A stretch of DNA of 64,000 nt from Mycobacterium numidiamassiliense (GTDB taxonomy: Bacteria > Actinomycetota > Actinomycetes > Mycobacteriales > Mycobacteriaceae). A model generated the notes under the pieces. The model was given only the letters and a program-made list of their open reading frames with translations, was not told the origin of the DNA and searched no databases. The position numbers and the translations under genes were made by a program. The DNA lies in the NCBI RefSeq assembly GCF_900157365.1, contig NZ_FUEZ01000004.1, positions 3,378,966 through 3,442,965 on the forward strand, written 5' to 3'. Each line of letters opens with the position of its first letter. Positions within the stretch are counted from its first letter, which is position 1. Of this stretch, positions 44,969 to 54,103 are shown one piece after another.

Positions 44969-45679
44969 ATGACCTCTCAATCCCACGATCACGATCACGA
45001 CCGCACCGCCGCCCCGATGGTGGACGAGATCACCGACTTCGAAGTTCTCGAGATCGCCATTCGCGAATTGTGCATTGAGAAAGGAATTTTCACCGCGGAA
45101 GAACACCGTCACATGACCGAATTCGCCGAGCAGATCGGGCCCACTCCGGCCGCACACTTGGTGGCCCGGGCCTGGCTTGACCCTCAGTACAAAGAGCTGG
45201 TGCTGTCCGATCCGCTAGCGGCGAGTAAAGAAGTAGGCGTCGACTGGCTGCAGCCGACGGGGTTCGGGACGCCCAGCGACTTCACCGCGTTCCACGTTCT
45301 CGAAGACACGCCTACCCTGCACCACGTCATCGTGTGCACGTTGTGCTCCTGCTACCCGCGTCCAATTCTGGGGAATTCTCCGGAGTGGTATCGCACGCCG
45401 AACTTTCGTCGCCGCATCGTGCGGTGGCCACGGCAGGTGCTTGCCGAGTTCGGGCTCTATCTCCCCGAGGACGTCGAGATCCGGGTGGAAGACTCCAATC
45501 AGAAGCACCGGTTCATGGTGATGCCGGTGCGCCCGGACGGCACCGAGGGCTGGACCGAAGATCAGTTGGCCGAGATCATCACTCGCGATTGCCTCATCGG
45601 TGTCGCACTGCCCAAGGTCGGCGTGACCGCGAACGTGATCACCGATACCCGACCGGCGATCCATCCGGTCGGCCAGTGA
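44969..45679 (+). CDS. Thiocyanate hydrolase gamma / cobalt nitrile hydratase alpha subunit
   Basis: 236-residue metal-binding subunit. The cobalt-type claw is VCTLCSC (C123, C126, C128), where the two later Cys are normally oxidised. Features that recall thiocyanate hydrolase gamma (ScnC) and differ from usual nitrile hydratases are the His/Asp-rich N terminus (HDHDHD), CYPRPILG where nitrile hydratases have CYPWPVLG, RRIVRWPRQVLAEFG, and TEDQLAEIITRDCLIGV. The expected reaction is thiocyanate to carbonyl sulfide and ammonia. It lies 29 bases after the fused subunit gene. Confidence 0.85.
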   Translation: MTSQSHDHDHDRTAAPMVDEITDFEVLEIAIRELCIEKGIFTAEEHRHMTEFAEQIGPTPAAHLVARAWLDPQYKELVLSDPLAASKEVGVDWLQPTGFGTPSDFTAFHVLEDTPTLHHVIVCTLCSCYPRPILGNSPEWYRTPNFRRRIVRWPRQVLAEFGLYLPEDVEIRVEDSNQKHRFMVMPVRPDGTEGWTEDQLAEIITRDCLIGVALPKVGVTANVITDTRPAIHPVGQ

Positions 45680-45695
45680 AACCGGGGGACCGCAG

Positions 45696-46067
45696 ATGAC
45701 TACGCCCGACAGGCTGCGACCGGTCGAGGCCGCCACTTTTGAGCCGTTGACGAAAATCGTTGAACGCGATCAGGTGTGGAGCCGGATCGGGGCCAAATAC
45801 GGAGTACAGAATCCCGTACCCCCATGGAAGACGAGCCTCGACGGGATCTGCGACGCGATCGATCGAAGTGGTTGTGGCCCAGAGGTGCTCGACTCGGTTG
45901 ACCGACGTAGCGAAGAGGACGCGTTGTCGGCGACCGTTTATGCCGACCTTCCTTATCCGGAAAACCGGCTCGTGGCGTTGGCGCACTCGCTGTTGGTGCG
46001 TGGGGTCATCGACGAGGCCGAGCTTGCGCAACGGCTTGCGGCAGTGCGGTCGCGGCTCGAGTCGTGA
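45696..46067 (+). CDS. Nitrile hydratase/thiocyanate hydrolase activator (cobalt-assembly chaperone)
   Basis: 123-residue protein related to the N-terminal helical part of the beta subunit (PWKTSLDGICDAI, then LPYPENRLVALAHSLLVRGVIDEAELAQRLA). In cobalt enzymes the third gene of the beta-alpha-activator order (NhlE, or P15K in Thiobacillus) encodes such a protein, which inserts cobalt by subunit swapping. It lies 16 bases after the metal subunit gene. No cobalt transporter gene is seen next to it. Confidence 0.78.
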   Translation: MTTPDRLRPVEAATFEPLTKIVERDQVWSRIGAKYGVQNPVPPWKTSLDGICDAIDRSGCGPEVLDSVDRRSEEDALSATVYADLPYPENRLVALAHSLLVRGVIDEAELAQRLAAVRSRLES

Positions 46068-46068
46068 A

Positions 46069-46623
46069 TCAGCCTCGCGCCAACAGCCACGCGTAACCTT
46101 CGCCCTCGCCGGAGGAAATGCGGCCGAGCGCGCCGAACGCCGCGGTCAGCTCGCCAGGTCCTGCGCGAAACGGACCCGGCGCGGCGCCGACTTCGCTGAG
46201 TGCGACGATCGCCAACAGGCCGCCCGGCGCCAGCCGGTCCAGGATCGCGTGATCAAGGCGGCGGTCCCGGAATTTGTCGCACACGACCACGTCGACGGGT
46301 GGCCCTTCGGGCACACCATCGTCGAGATCGACCACGTCAAAGCGGCAGCGATCGGCAACTCCGCTGCGTTGCGCCAGATCCCGCGCGTGGGCGACGGCCA
46401 CCGCCGAGATGTCGACACCCCACACGTCCATCCCCCGTCGGGCCAGCCACACCGCGCCGAGTCCCTGACCGCAGGCGAGATCGAGCGCTCGGCCCGTCGT
46501 CGGGAAAGCGTCCGCGTGCGCGGCGAAGAGGCTGGGCGGCCCCACCGCGTCGATGGGCGGAGGTTCCATGTCGGCGTATCGCTCGTCCCAGCGTCGCCGA
46601 TCTTCTCCGGTCACAGCCGTCAC
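46069..46623 (-). CDS. SAM-dependent class I methyltransferase
   Basis: 184 residues from the GTG at 46623 (VTAVTGEDRRRWDERYADMEPPP). Motif I is ALDLACGQGLGAVWLARRG, and VWGVDISAVAVAHARD and DVVVCDKF follow. The substrate is unknown. It ends 1 base from the activator stop on the other strand, so the genes are convergent and unrelated in transcription. Confidence 0.82.
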   Translation of the reverse strand: MTAVTGEDRRRWDERYADMEPPPIDAVGPPSLFAAHADAFPTTGRALDLACGQGLGAVWLARRGMDVWGVDISAVAVAHARDLAQRSGVADRCRFDVVDLDDGVPEGPPVDVVVCDKFRDRRLDHAILDRLAPGGLLAIVALSEVGAAPGPFRAGPGELTAAFGALGRISSGEGEGYAWLLARG

Positions 46624-46760
46624 CCTACGACTCGCGCAACGAATTTCTGGACGCCTGTCTGTATTTAGTCGCCGCGACCTTGGGGTCGACATCCATCGGC
46701 GCAGAACGGCGCCGCAAAGCAGCGTTGTCGGCCGGTTGTACCCTTTCCTACACTGGACGG

Positions 46761-47354
46761 GTGTCTAGTGAAGCCACCCGTCCCGCGAGGGCAGTCGCCG
46801 GTGCTGCCCGGCGCTCGGATCGCCGGCCGGGACAGACGATCCGCAAGGTTCTCGACGCGGGATTGGCGGAACTTCGCGAATCGTCATACGCCAATCTGAC
46901 GATGCGGGCGGTGGCCGGTCGCGCCGGGGTGTCGCCGGCGAGCGCTTACACATATTTTCCGTCGAAAAGCGCCCTTGTCGCCGCCGTTTATCTGCGCTTT
47001 CTTCGTGAACTTCCACTGCACACCGACGTCAACGACACCACCAAGACCCGGGTGAGTGCCACACTCCGGGATATGGCGGTTGCAGTCTCCGACGAGCCGG
47101 AACTGACGGCAGCCTGTGGGGCAGCGTTGATGGCCGACGACCCAGCGGTCGTGCCGCTGCGCGAACAGATCGGCGAAGAGGTGACGCGGCGGATCACTGC
47201 CGCACTCGGCCCGGGCTGGCCGCGGGCGGTGAAATCGACCCTGCAAATGACGTTTTCCGGTGCGCTGATGACCGCACGCTTTGTCAGCTATGACGAGATC
47301 GCCGGTCAGCTCGACGACGCGGTCAACCTCATCCTGGGTGCCTCAGTCGCCTAA
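46761..47354 (+). CDS. TetR-family regulator
   Basis: 197 residues. N-terminal HTH: TIRKVLDAGLAELRESSYANLTMRAVAGRAGVSPASAYTYFPSKSALVAAVY. The GTG at 46761 (VSSEATRP) is preferred; upstream reading has no HTH support. No ribosome binding site is evident and an AT-richer stretch lies just upstream, so the transcript may be leaderless. The C-terminal ligand domain is unspecific. It is divergent from the methyltransferase gene. Confidence 0.88.
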   Translation: MSSEATRPARAVAGAARRSDRRPGQTIRKVLDAGLAELRESSYANLTMRAVAGRAGVSPASAYTYFPSKSALVAAVYLRFLRELPLHTDVNDTTKTRVSATLRDMAVAVSDEPELTAACGAALMADDPAVVPLREQIGEEVTRRITAALGPGWPRAVKSTLQMTFSGALMTARFVSYDEIAGQLDDAVNLILGASVA

Positions 47355-47551
47355 CATGTTGTGGTCCAAAAGGATTGGGCTGTGAGACCGAAAGTCGCTA
47401 AGCCACAGCGGGATCCGGCGACCCGCGCTTGCCGAACCGGGTGGACACATGTCTAGAAAACCGGTCTCGGTAAGCGACCACGACGATGTTGTGCAGGACG
47501 TTATGATCCAGTCGTGACGATGACCGACTACGGATTTGCTGTTCGCTAGGC

Positions 47552-48223
47552 ATGCGCAGTCACGGGTGGGGCGGGAACACGCCGGCCTCCGATGAGGAGG
47601 CGATCGAGCGCATCCTTGATGCCGCCGACAACATCATCGGCGAGAGCGGTTCTTCCATGCGGATCGCCGATGTCGCGCGCGCCCTCGGTGTGACTCGGCA
47701 AACGGTCTATCGGTATTTCCCTGGTACGCAGGCATTGCTGGTGGCGACCGCGCTGCGCTCAGCCGACGGATTTCTCGACCGGCTCACCGCCCATCTCAGC
47801 GGGGTGACCGATCCGGTCGTCGCGGTGACCGAAGGTTTCGCGTTCGCCGTCGAACAGCTCGCGTCGGACAATCAGGTTGAGTTAGTTCTCACGCAGCGCC
47901 ACCATGGGGCCCAGACGGTGTCGATCGTGTCGGACACCGCGTTGGCCTTCGGGCGTTCCATGCTTCATAGTTTTGATATCGATTGGGAGCAGCACGGTTT
48001 CGACGAAGCCGGCCTGGACGAGCTGAACGAATTCTGCCTGCGGGTGCTGCACTCATTCCTCGCTGATCCTGGCCGGCCGCCTCGCAGCGGCGACGATCTC
48101 CGGCGTTTCCTGGTCCGCTGGATCGGGCCGGCGATCGCCTACCCGCAGATGATGCGTGCGATGGAGGCGCTTCGGCCCCCCGAGTATCCGCGGGCGCGCC
48201 GACGCCCGTCCGCGGCGTCCTGA
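47552..48223 (+). CDS. TetR-family regulator
   Basis: 223 residues. The HTH is EEAIERILDAADNIIGESGSSMRIADVARALGVTRQTVYRYFPGTQALLVATAL. It belongs to a different subgroup from the TetR at 46761 (little similarity outside the HTH). It lies 39 bases upstream of a small membrane protein gene on the same strand, which it could control together with the SnoaL-like gene that follows. Confidence 0.9.
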   Translation: MRSHGWGGNTPASDEEAIERILDAADNIIGESGSSMRIADVARALGVTRQTVYRYFPGTQALLVATALRSADGFLDRLTAHLSGVTDPVVAVTEGFAFAVEQLASDNQVELVLTQRHHGAQTVSIVSDTALAFGRSMLHSFDIDWEQHGFDEAGLDELNEFCLRVLHSFLADPGRPPRSGDDLRRFLVRWIGPAIAYPQMMRAMEALRPPEYPRARRRPSAAS

Positions 48224-48262
48224 TTCCCGCGTGCCGGTGCACCAAACGAAGGAGGACGCGAC

Positions 48263-48736
48263 GTGGTGGGTTTGGCGCAAGTCGCCCTGAATAGCGCACC
48301 CGTTGTCGGTGGCGTCCTGCTCGCTGCTGCGGCCGGGCAGTTCAGGGGTCCCGACTATCGCGACTTGATCAGGCAGGACATGGACCTGCTGGAGCGATTG
48401 GCACCGGAAGACACCACACGGCGGGCTGAACTGCAGCGCACCATCGAGGCTCGCATCGACGACTTGGTCGATGCCGCCGACCGAAGCCGGGCGCTGCGCA
48501 GGGCCGCGCTGTCCTACCAGGGCAACTGGCGAGACTTGGTGATGTTGCTATGCTCGGCGCTTTTCACCATCGTCTGGTGGAACGTCAACCACAGCAGGGA
48601 CAACTGGCTACCGACGTTCGTGGTATTGATCCTGCTGTGCATCGTGACCGCCGTGTATGCGTTCCGGGGCGTGCTGCGCATGGGCCGCTCGGTTCTTCGC
48701 AGGCAACGCGGCCGGGACGGCCGTGATGATTCCTGA
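48263..48736 (+). CDS. Small membrane protein, unknown function
   Basis: 157 residues from a GTG preceded by GGAGGA. It has a hydrophobic N-terminal segment (VALNSAPVVGGVLLAAAAG), a central charged helical stretch (residues 30-80), then two membrane helices (LVMLLCSALFTIVWW and FVVLILLCIVTAVYAF) and a basic tail. No family was recognised. It is in a probable TetR-led unit. Confidence 0.7.
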   Translation: MVGLAQVALNSAPVVGGVLLAAAAGQFRGPDYRDLIRQDMDLLERLAPEDTTRRAELQRTIEARIDDLVDAADRSRALRRAALSYQGNWRDLVMLLCSALFTIVWWNVNHSRDNWLPTFVVLILLCIVTAVYAFRGVLRMGRSVLRRQRGRDGRDDS

Positions 48737-48769
48737 GTTCAGCGCGCCGGGCATTCAGGAGGTCGACGA

Positions 48770-49249
48770 GTGGTAGACGGGCAGGCCGCTACGGCCGGCG
48801 ATATCGGGTCGGTGGCGTTCGATGTGGCTGACCGGTTGGCGATCATCAATCTTTTCGGCGCGTATGCCTACAGCTACGACGAAAACCGGCTCGACGAGTT
48901 CCGCGCGTTGTTTACCGACGCCCCCCAGCTCGGCTTGCTGCACGAGGGCGCCGAGCTCACCCAGGACATCGAGACGGTGATGACTCTTCTCGCGGTCCGA
49001 AAGGCGAAATTCAAGGCCGAAAACAACCAGCGGCGTCACGCCCTGAACTCGTTCTGGTTTTCCAGTCAGACCGCAAGCGAAGCGACCGGGCGTTGCTATG
49101 TCCAGGTGTTCGCGATCAAAGACGGCGGTTCGCCCTCCCCCGACCTGACCGGGTGTTACGAGTTCACCGCGGTCAAGCAGGACGGCGTGTGGCGGCTCAG
49201 CCGGTGGATCGTGGCGATGGACCAGACCCAGCTGGGCAGCTCCGAGTAG
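48770..49249 (+). CDS. SnoaL-like (NTF2 fold) protein
   Basis: 159 residues with the SnoaL-like pattern: DRLAIINLFGAYAYSYDENRLDEFRALFTDAP at the start and WRLSRWIVAMDQ at the end. Relatives act as dehydratases, isomerases or binding proteins. The start used is the GTG at 48770 after GGAGG. It lies 33 bases after the membrane protein gene. Confidence 0.8.
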   Translation: MVDGQAATAGDIGSVAFDVADRLAIINLFGAYAYSYDENRLDEFRALFTDAPQLGLLHEGAELTQDIETVMTLLAVRKAKFKAENNQRRHALNSFWFSSQTASEATGRCYVQVFAIKDGGSPSPDLTGCYEFTAVKQDGVWRLSRWIVAMDQTQLGSSE

Positions 49250-49281
49250 CAGGTCGCAAAAGTTCTGTCGCAAAAGGTAAT

Positions 49282-49668
49282 TCAGCGGTAGCCGGGGCCT
49301 GTGCCGGCTTCGAGGACTTCCAGGGCCGCATCGACATTGGGCATGATCGACGGACCGTAGTGAGTGACCACTTGGCCGAGCGCGCGGGCGATATGCGGGC
49401 CGACGGCTGCGGCGGCGAGCACATCCTCGGCAAGAACGATGCCGTTGACGACGTGGGCGGCGCGCAGCCGTCCGTCCGGGGTGACCTCGTATCGCCAGTC
49501 GCCGATCTGCGTCCGCTCCGGCTGTGACCGGAACAAGCCGCTCCGCGCCGGGGTGAGAACTACTCCCGGAATCCCGCAAAACACCCGGACGACCAGGCCC
49601 ACTCCCCCCGGCCCCGACAAGGCTGTTCCGATCGCCTCGCTCACGCGGTCATGGTCGAAGCCCGTCAT
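49282..49668 (-). CDS. Conserved hypothetical protein
   Basis: 128 residues from the ATG at 49668, which overlaps the stop of the upstream gene by one base (TGATG). Coupling to the double YbjQ-like gene is therefore likely. It alternates hydrophobic strands and helices (LVVRVFCGIPGVVLTPARSG, RYEVTPDGRLRAAHVVNGIVLAEDVLAAAAVGPHIARAL). It may be a DUF5073-like mycobacterial protein, but the family call is uncertain and no function can be given. Confidence 0.7.
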   Translation of the reverse strand: MTGFDHDRVSEAIGTALSGPGGVGLVVRVFCGIPGVVLTPARSGLFRSQPERTQIGDWRYEVTPDGRLRAAHVVNGIVLAEDVLAAAAVGPHIARALGQVVTHYGPSIMPNVDAALEVLEAGTGPGYR

Positions 49669-50453
49669 CAATCACTCATCGGCAACACGAACGACGGTGT
49701 GATGGTTTGCGGTTCGCTGTGGCGGCGCACTGCCGTGCCGGCCACGTAAAACTCGACCGTGTGATGTCCCCACGCATAATTCGAAATCGCGAAATGCACA
49801 CCCACAACGCCGTTTCCACCATCGCGCTCGGCCTCGCTCTGCATTCGTGACATCGCCAGCTCGCGCGCCTGATAGCTGCCCTGCGTCCACTGCGGCATCT
49901 CAGCGTTGCGTCCCGCCTGGCTGAGTGTTCTTAGCAGTCCCTGCACCGCAACGTGGAAGACGCAGTTGCCCATCACGAATGCGACGGGACTGTACCCGGA
50001 ACGCAGCAGAGTGGTCAGATCCTGTCCGGACAGGTGGCTGGTGAACGCCTGCCCGCTCGGGCGTCGGAACGCTCCCGGCTTCTGGGTGTAGCGGACGGCG
50101 GTTCCCACCGCGATGAACTCCAGATGCTCGCCCTCGCCCTGATGACGCCAATCGAGCCGGACCCCGACCACTCCGTCTGCGCCCAGCGAATCGGCCTCGG
50201 CCTGCATCCGGGACATCGCGTTCCAGCGCGCGCGATACGTGGCGTCGGTCAACACGGGCAGCTCCGACTGCTGCTTGATTCCGGTGAACTGATAACCGAC
50301 GTGATAAACGGACACGCCCATCACTAGCTCGATCGGTTCGAAGCCGGCGCCATGCAGCAGGGCGAATTCGTTGATCGAGAGGTCGGACGTAAACACCTTG
50401 CCGGCGTGCGATAGCCGTTCGCTGGCGACTGGGTCGAGCGGACTCGGTTGCAT
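49668..50453 (-). CDS. Tandem YbjQ/DUF74-like heavy-metal-binding-fold protein
   Basis: 261 residues from MQPSPLDPVASERLSHAG. It contains two copies of a YbjQ-like domain, each with a family motif: RMQAEADSLGADGVVGVRLDW (about residue 100) and RMQSEAERDGGNGVVGVHFAI (about residue 225). The repeat is internal to one gene. YbjQ proteins form pentamers and their role is unknown. An upstream in-frame start at 50510 adds residues without family support. Confidence 0.82.
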   Translation of the reverse strand: MQPSPLDPVASERLSHAGKVFTSDLSINEFALLHGAGFEPIELVMGVSVYHVGYQFTGIKQQSELPVLTDATYRARWNAMSRMQAEADSLGADGVVGVRLDWRHQGEGEHLEFIAVGTAVRYTQKPGAFRRPSGQAFTSHLSGQDLTTLLRSGYSPVAFVMGNCVFHVAVQGLLRTLSQAGRNAEMPQWTQGSYQARELAMSRMQSEAERDGGNGVVGVHFAISNYAWGHHTVEFYVAGTAVRRHSEPQTITPSFVLPMSD

Positions 50454-50595
50454 GGTCAACACCCTTCTGCGGTTCCCGCACAGCGTAGGCCGCACGACGA
50501 TCGCATACACACATTACGTGCGACATTGGCGGTGCCGAGGGTGCTTTTTGCGGCTGGGGAGTGAAGGAGAGATCGCAGGCTACGCCCGTGCTCGC

Positions 50596-51999
50596 TCAGT
50601 GTTCGGCAGGGTTGCTGTCTTCAGACTGGCCATCGCGGTATTCCAGCAGTTCCTTGAGTGCGTCGGGAAACGCATCGGCGACACCCCACAGATCGGGCAC
50701 CAGATCCGGGCAACCGATGAGGCCGATGCCGAGTTCACCGTTGAGCGACATGACGGTGATGTTGAGTCCGGCGCCGCCGATGATCGGACCGAGCGGGTAC
50801 ATCGTGTCGACCTGGCAACCCAGGAAGTACAACTGCTCCCGGGGGCCGGGCACATTCGACAGCACCAGGTTGTACGCATTGCGGCCAATCGGGATCAGCG
50901 GCAGAACGCGCATGGCCGCACCGAACATGGTCGGACCACAGAATTGGGTCCAGTCGTGCAGCAAGGTGGGTCCGATGGCCGCCGTATGGTCTTTCGCGGC
51001 GGTGTTTCCGGCGGCGACGGTGCGGATACGTTCGCCCACGTCGCTGATCTGACTTTCCAGCCGGCAGAACATCCAGGTGGTCTGGTTGCGGCCGGGGCGA
51101 TCGCATTTCTCGTGTACGGAAACCGGGACGGTGGCCACCAGCGGTTGTTCGGGCAGCTCGCCGCGCTCGAGCAAGAACCGCCGTAATACCCCAGCGCACA
51201 ACGAAACCACCACGTCGTTGATGGTGACCCCGAACCGGTCCTTCACCCTTTTGATGTCACGCATATGCACCGAGGTATAGGCGATGTTGCGCTGCCGGGT
51301 CACCGAGCCGTTGAACGGGGTCGTCGGTGCGGTAAAGGGTGCGGCCATGGTGCGGCCCTCGCGGGCGCGAAGCGCCGTCCGCACCAATGTCAGCATCGTT
51401 GCGGGCACCACCGTCGCCAACCGCAGCGGCCGCCGAGCGATTCCCATCAATCCGCTCGCAGCGATCTGCAGCGGATTGCCACCGCCGGCGCCGCCGACAG
51501 GCTGCGGCGCCGGGGCATCGGGGTGCTGACTGCATAGGTAAGCGAGCAGGTTTGCGCCCGCGACCCCATCGACCACGGCGTGGTGGACCTTCAGCATCAC
51601 TGCGACGGCGTCACTGTCGGCGCTCCCCTCGAGGACCCACATCTCCCAGAGCGGGCGATCGCGGTCGAGCGGGAGCCCGGCGACGTAACCACAGATGTCG
51701 GCCAGCTCGCGGCGCCCTCCCGGTGCCGGCACGCCCACGCGATGCAGGTGCCTCTCGAGTTGGAATGTTTCGTCGTCCACCCAAACCGGGTGATCCAGGT
51801 TGAGCTGATTGTCCGCGAGCTGCATGCGAAACTCCGGCACAGCCTCGATGCGCTGTGCGAGCGCCGAGCGAAACCGGCCATACGAATAACCGCCCGGCAT
51901 CGTCGAGGTGTCCAGCTCCAACACGCAGCAAACATTCAACGGTTGTGTCGGCGTCTCCAAGTAAAGAAAAAACGCATCAAGCCCGCTCAGTCGTTCCAT
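50596..51999 (-). CDS. WS/DGAT-type acyltransferase (triacylglycerol synthase-like)
   Basis: 467 residues from MERLSGLDAFFLYLETPTQPLNV, the classical N terminus of mycobacterial Tgs proteins. The catalytic motif is KVHHAVVDGVAG near residue 140. Other family parts are GVTINDVVVSLCAGVLRR and NLVLSNVPGPREQLYFLG. It makes triacylglycerol or wax ester from acyl-CoA at the membrane. It is the second family member in the window and only distantly like the one at 31464. The 297 bases upstream (52000-52296) hold no other gene. Confidence 0.92.
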   Translation of the reverse strand: MERLSGLDAFFLYLETPTQPLNVCCVLELDTSTMPGGYSYGRFRSALAQRIEAVPEFRMQLADNQLNLDHPVWVDDETFQLERHLHRVGVPAPGGRRELADICGYVAGLPLDRDRPLWEMWVLEGSADSDAVAVMLKVHHAVVDGVAGANLLAYLCSQHPDAPAPQPVGGAGGGNPLQIAASGLMGIARRPLRLATVVPATMLTLVRTALRAREGRTMAAPFTAPTTPFNGSVTRQRNIAYTSVHMRDIKRVKDRFGVTINDVVVSLCAGVLRRFLLERGELPEQPLVATVPVSVHEKCDRPGRNQTTWMFCRLESQISDVGERIRTVAAGNTAAKDHTAAIGPTLLHDWTQFCGPTMFGAAMRVLPLIPIGRNAYNLVLSNVPGPREQLYFLGCQVDTMYPLGPIIGGAGLNITVMSLNGELGIGLIGCPDLVPDLWGVADAFPDALKELLEYRDGQSEDSNPAEH

Positions 52000-52296
52000 A
52001 GCCGCCCACCCGACTAGTGACTTCTCAATCCCCCCGGATCCCCCGAACTCCATGGAGTCTAGGTAGTGGGCAGGCAGAGGTCCACACACTGCGAAGAGGC
52101 TTCTCATTAATTGTTGATGACGGAGCCGAGCCGGTCATCGAGGCAAGGCGCAGCAAACTCCCCCGGGGGCAACCGGAAGTATTGGGCCCTGAGTGCCCCA
52201 TCACAGTGAAGGGGAAACCTCGACAAGATCACACTTCGATGCGCTGCCTTCATCACCATCAACGGTTCAACCGAACGAGAGTGGTAAACACCTGAT

Positions 52297-53223
52297 ATGC
52301 CCGCTGTCGCCGCCGCGATCACGATCTTCCATCCGCCGTCTGACCCCGATCGTTTCGGTCAGTGGCTGGCCAGGTACCTCGCTTCGGCCCATCAGTCGAA
52401 TGGTTATGTCAGCGCACGCGAATCGGTCCAGGCAAGCGCGCAGTTGGACTGGGCTGTCGAGGTCTCTTTCCGCGATGCAGATTCACTCGATGCCTGGCTG
52501 GACGGCACGCAGCGGGCCGCAATTCTTCGTGCGGGCGAAGCGGAGGGCTGGTGGCGCCGTTCGGCCGACCTCGTCCTGGGCCACGATGAACCGCCACCGG
52601 AAAATTCGGGTGTTTTCTTACATAGCGTGGCGCCCGGCAAGGAAGCCGAATTCGTTGCGGCACAGCGTGATTTGACGCTCACCAGTTCCGCGTTTACGGG
52701 ATACGAAGGGACCGCGGTCTTTCCGGCCGATTCCGACGGACAGTGGATGTCAGTGCTGCGGTTTCGCGCACCGGGACAGCTGGCGGCATGGATGCGATCT
52801 CAGGAGCGGCAGGAGGCACTGCCGCGGCTACGCGGCGAACTGACACGTGATTTCGCCGAGCTGCCGCGCAGCGCGCCATTCGGTTCGACTGTTCGCTTCG
52901 ATCATGGCCAGACCAGGATCACGCCGGCATGGAAGACTGCGATGCTGGTGCTGCTATGCCTGTACCCGACCGCGATGGTGCTGACCAAATTTCTCTCGCC
53001 CGCCCTCGATCATCTCGGGTTCACGCAATCGTTGTCTTTTTTCGTCGGAAACGTCGTCAGCATCGTTGCACTGCAATGGATACTCGTGCCGGCGGTGTCT
53101 CGGCCCTTTCGTCGCTGGATTGATCCCATCGACGGCTCGTCGGCTCGGACCAGTCTCGCGGGTGCGACGGTAATCGTGGCCGGCTACCTGGTGCTGCTGG
53201 GGCTTTTCGCGGTCATGGCCTAG
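52297..53223 (+). CDS. Membrane protein with two ABM-like domains
   Basis: 308 residues. The N-terminal 200 residues look like two copies of the antibiotic biosynthesis monooxygenase/dimeric alpha-beta barrel fold (AAITIFHPPSDPDRFGQW, then FLHSVAPGKEAEFVAAQRDL). Three membrane helices follow (residues about 212-235, 245-265 and 280-305). This layout is known for uncharacterised actinobacterial proteins. Its last 11 bases overlap the end of the convergent SDR gene. Confidence 0.78.
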   Translation: MPAVAAAITIFHPPSDPDRFGQWLARYLASAHQSNGYVSARESVQASAQLDWAVEVSFRDADSLDAWLDGTQRAAILRAGEAEGWWRRSADLVLGHDEPPPENSGVFLHSVAPGKEAEFVAAQRDLTLTSSAFTGYEGTAVFPADSDGQWMSVLRFRAPGQLAAWMRSQERQEALPRLRGELTRDFAELPRSAPFGSTVRFDHGQTRITPAWKTAMLVLLCLYPTAMVLTKFLSPALDHLGFTQSLSFFVGNVVSIVALQWILVPAVSRPFRRWIDPIDGSSARTSLAGATVIVAGYLVLLGLFAVMA

Positions 53224-54103
53224 CCGTCGCGGAGCCCAGCATCGTGTGCAGCTCGTGCATCGACCACGGTGGGCTGTCATGGTGATCGCGATATCCCAGC
53301 ACCGAAGGCGCCGGCTTATCGAAGCGGCCGACGAATCCGCCTGCGGCAACGAAGATTTGGCCCGTCATGTCACGCGCCAGGTCGCTGGCGAGGTAGGCGT
53401 AGATCGGGGCAACGTACTCGGGCGGCGCACTGTCCAATGACGCTCGCATGGTCACCTCGTCGAGCAAGCCTCGACGGTGCAATTCCTCGATATGCTTCTC
53501 GTAGTCCAACCCGGTGGATAGCCGGGTCTTCGCACCAGGGCACACCACGTTGGCCCGCACGCCGGTGGATTTCAGCTCCGCGGCGATGGCCATCGTCAGT
53601 GCGTTGACAGCTCCCTTGCCCGCGGGGTAGCCGGTGCCGCCGTAGTCGCCGAGAAACGCCACCGAACCGGTGTTGATGATCGCCCCGTGTCCCTGAGCGG
53701 CCATCACGCGGGCCGCGACACGGCACGTGTGGAATGCCGTACCGAGATGGGCGCTGATCAACTGATTGAAGTCGTCCGGCGAGATACTCAGGATCGAGGA
53801 TCCGGGCGGTTCGGCGATTCCGGCGCAGTTGATCAGGATGTCCAGCCGGCCGAAGGTGGCTGTGCATGTCTCGATGAGTGCCGCGGCAACGGCCTCCTGG
53901 TCGGCCGCCCCCACCAGCGACTTGGCTCGTCCACCGGATGAGGTGATCGCGGCGACGGTCTCCTCCACGGCAGCGGCGTCACGCCCGTTGACCACGACGG
54001 CGACCCCGAGTTCTCCGAGCAGTTCGGCGACGGCACGGCCGACGCCTCGGCTGCCGCCGGACACCACCGCGGCTTGCCCGGCCAACACGCTGTGCCCAGT
54101 CAT
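53213..54103 (-). CDS. Short-chain dehydrogenase/reductase
   Basis: 296 residues from MTGHSVLAGQAAVVSGGSRGVG. The cofactor motif is GGSRGVGRA, the NAG-like motif is NCAGIAE, and the catalytic residues are in NTGSVAF and GYPAGKGA (YxxxK). A longer C-terminal tail (FDKPAPSVLGYRDHHDSPPWSMHEL) is typical of 17-beta-HSD4/HsdB-like SDRs. An upstream ATG at 54136 is an alternative start. The substrate is unknown. Confidence 0.88.
   Translation of the reverse strand: MTGHSVLAGQAAVVSGGSRGVGRAVAELLGELGVAVVVNGRDAAAVEETVAAITSSGGRAKSLVGAADQEAVAAALIETCTATFGRLDILINCAGIAEPPGSSILSISPDDFNQLISAHLGTAFHTCRVAARVMAAQGHGAIINTGSVAFLGDYGGTGYPAGKGAVNALTMAIAAELKSTGVRANVVCPGAKTRLSTGLDYEKHIEELHRRGLLDEVTMRASLDSAPPEYVAPIYAYLASDLARDMTGQIFVAAGGFVGRFDKPAPSVLGYRDHHDSPPWSMHELHTMLGSATARP

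Noticed and set aside
44969..45679. Iron-type nitrile hydratase
   Set aside because: The claw is CTLCSC with Thr, the cobalt-type signature, and the gene order matches cobalt enzymes.
53213..53223. Eleven-base tail-to-tail overlap of two genes as a special feature
   Set aside because: Short convergent overlaps are common and both reading frames are well supported.
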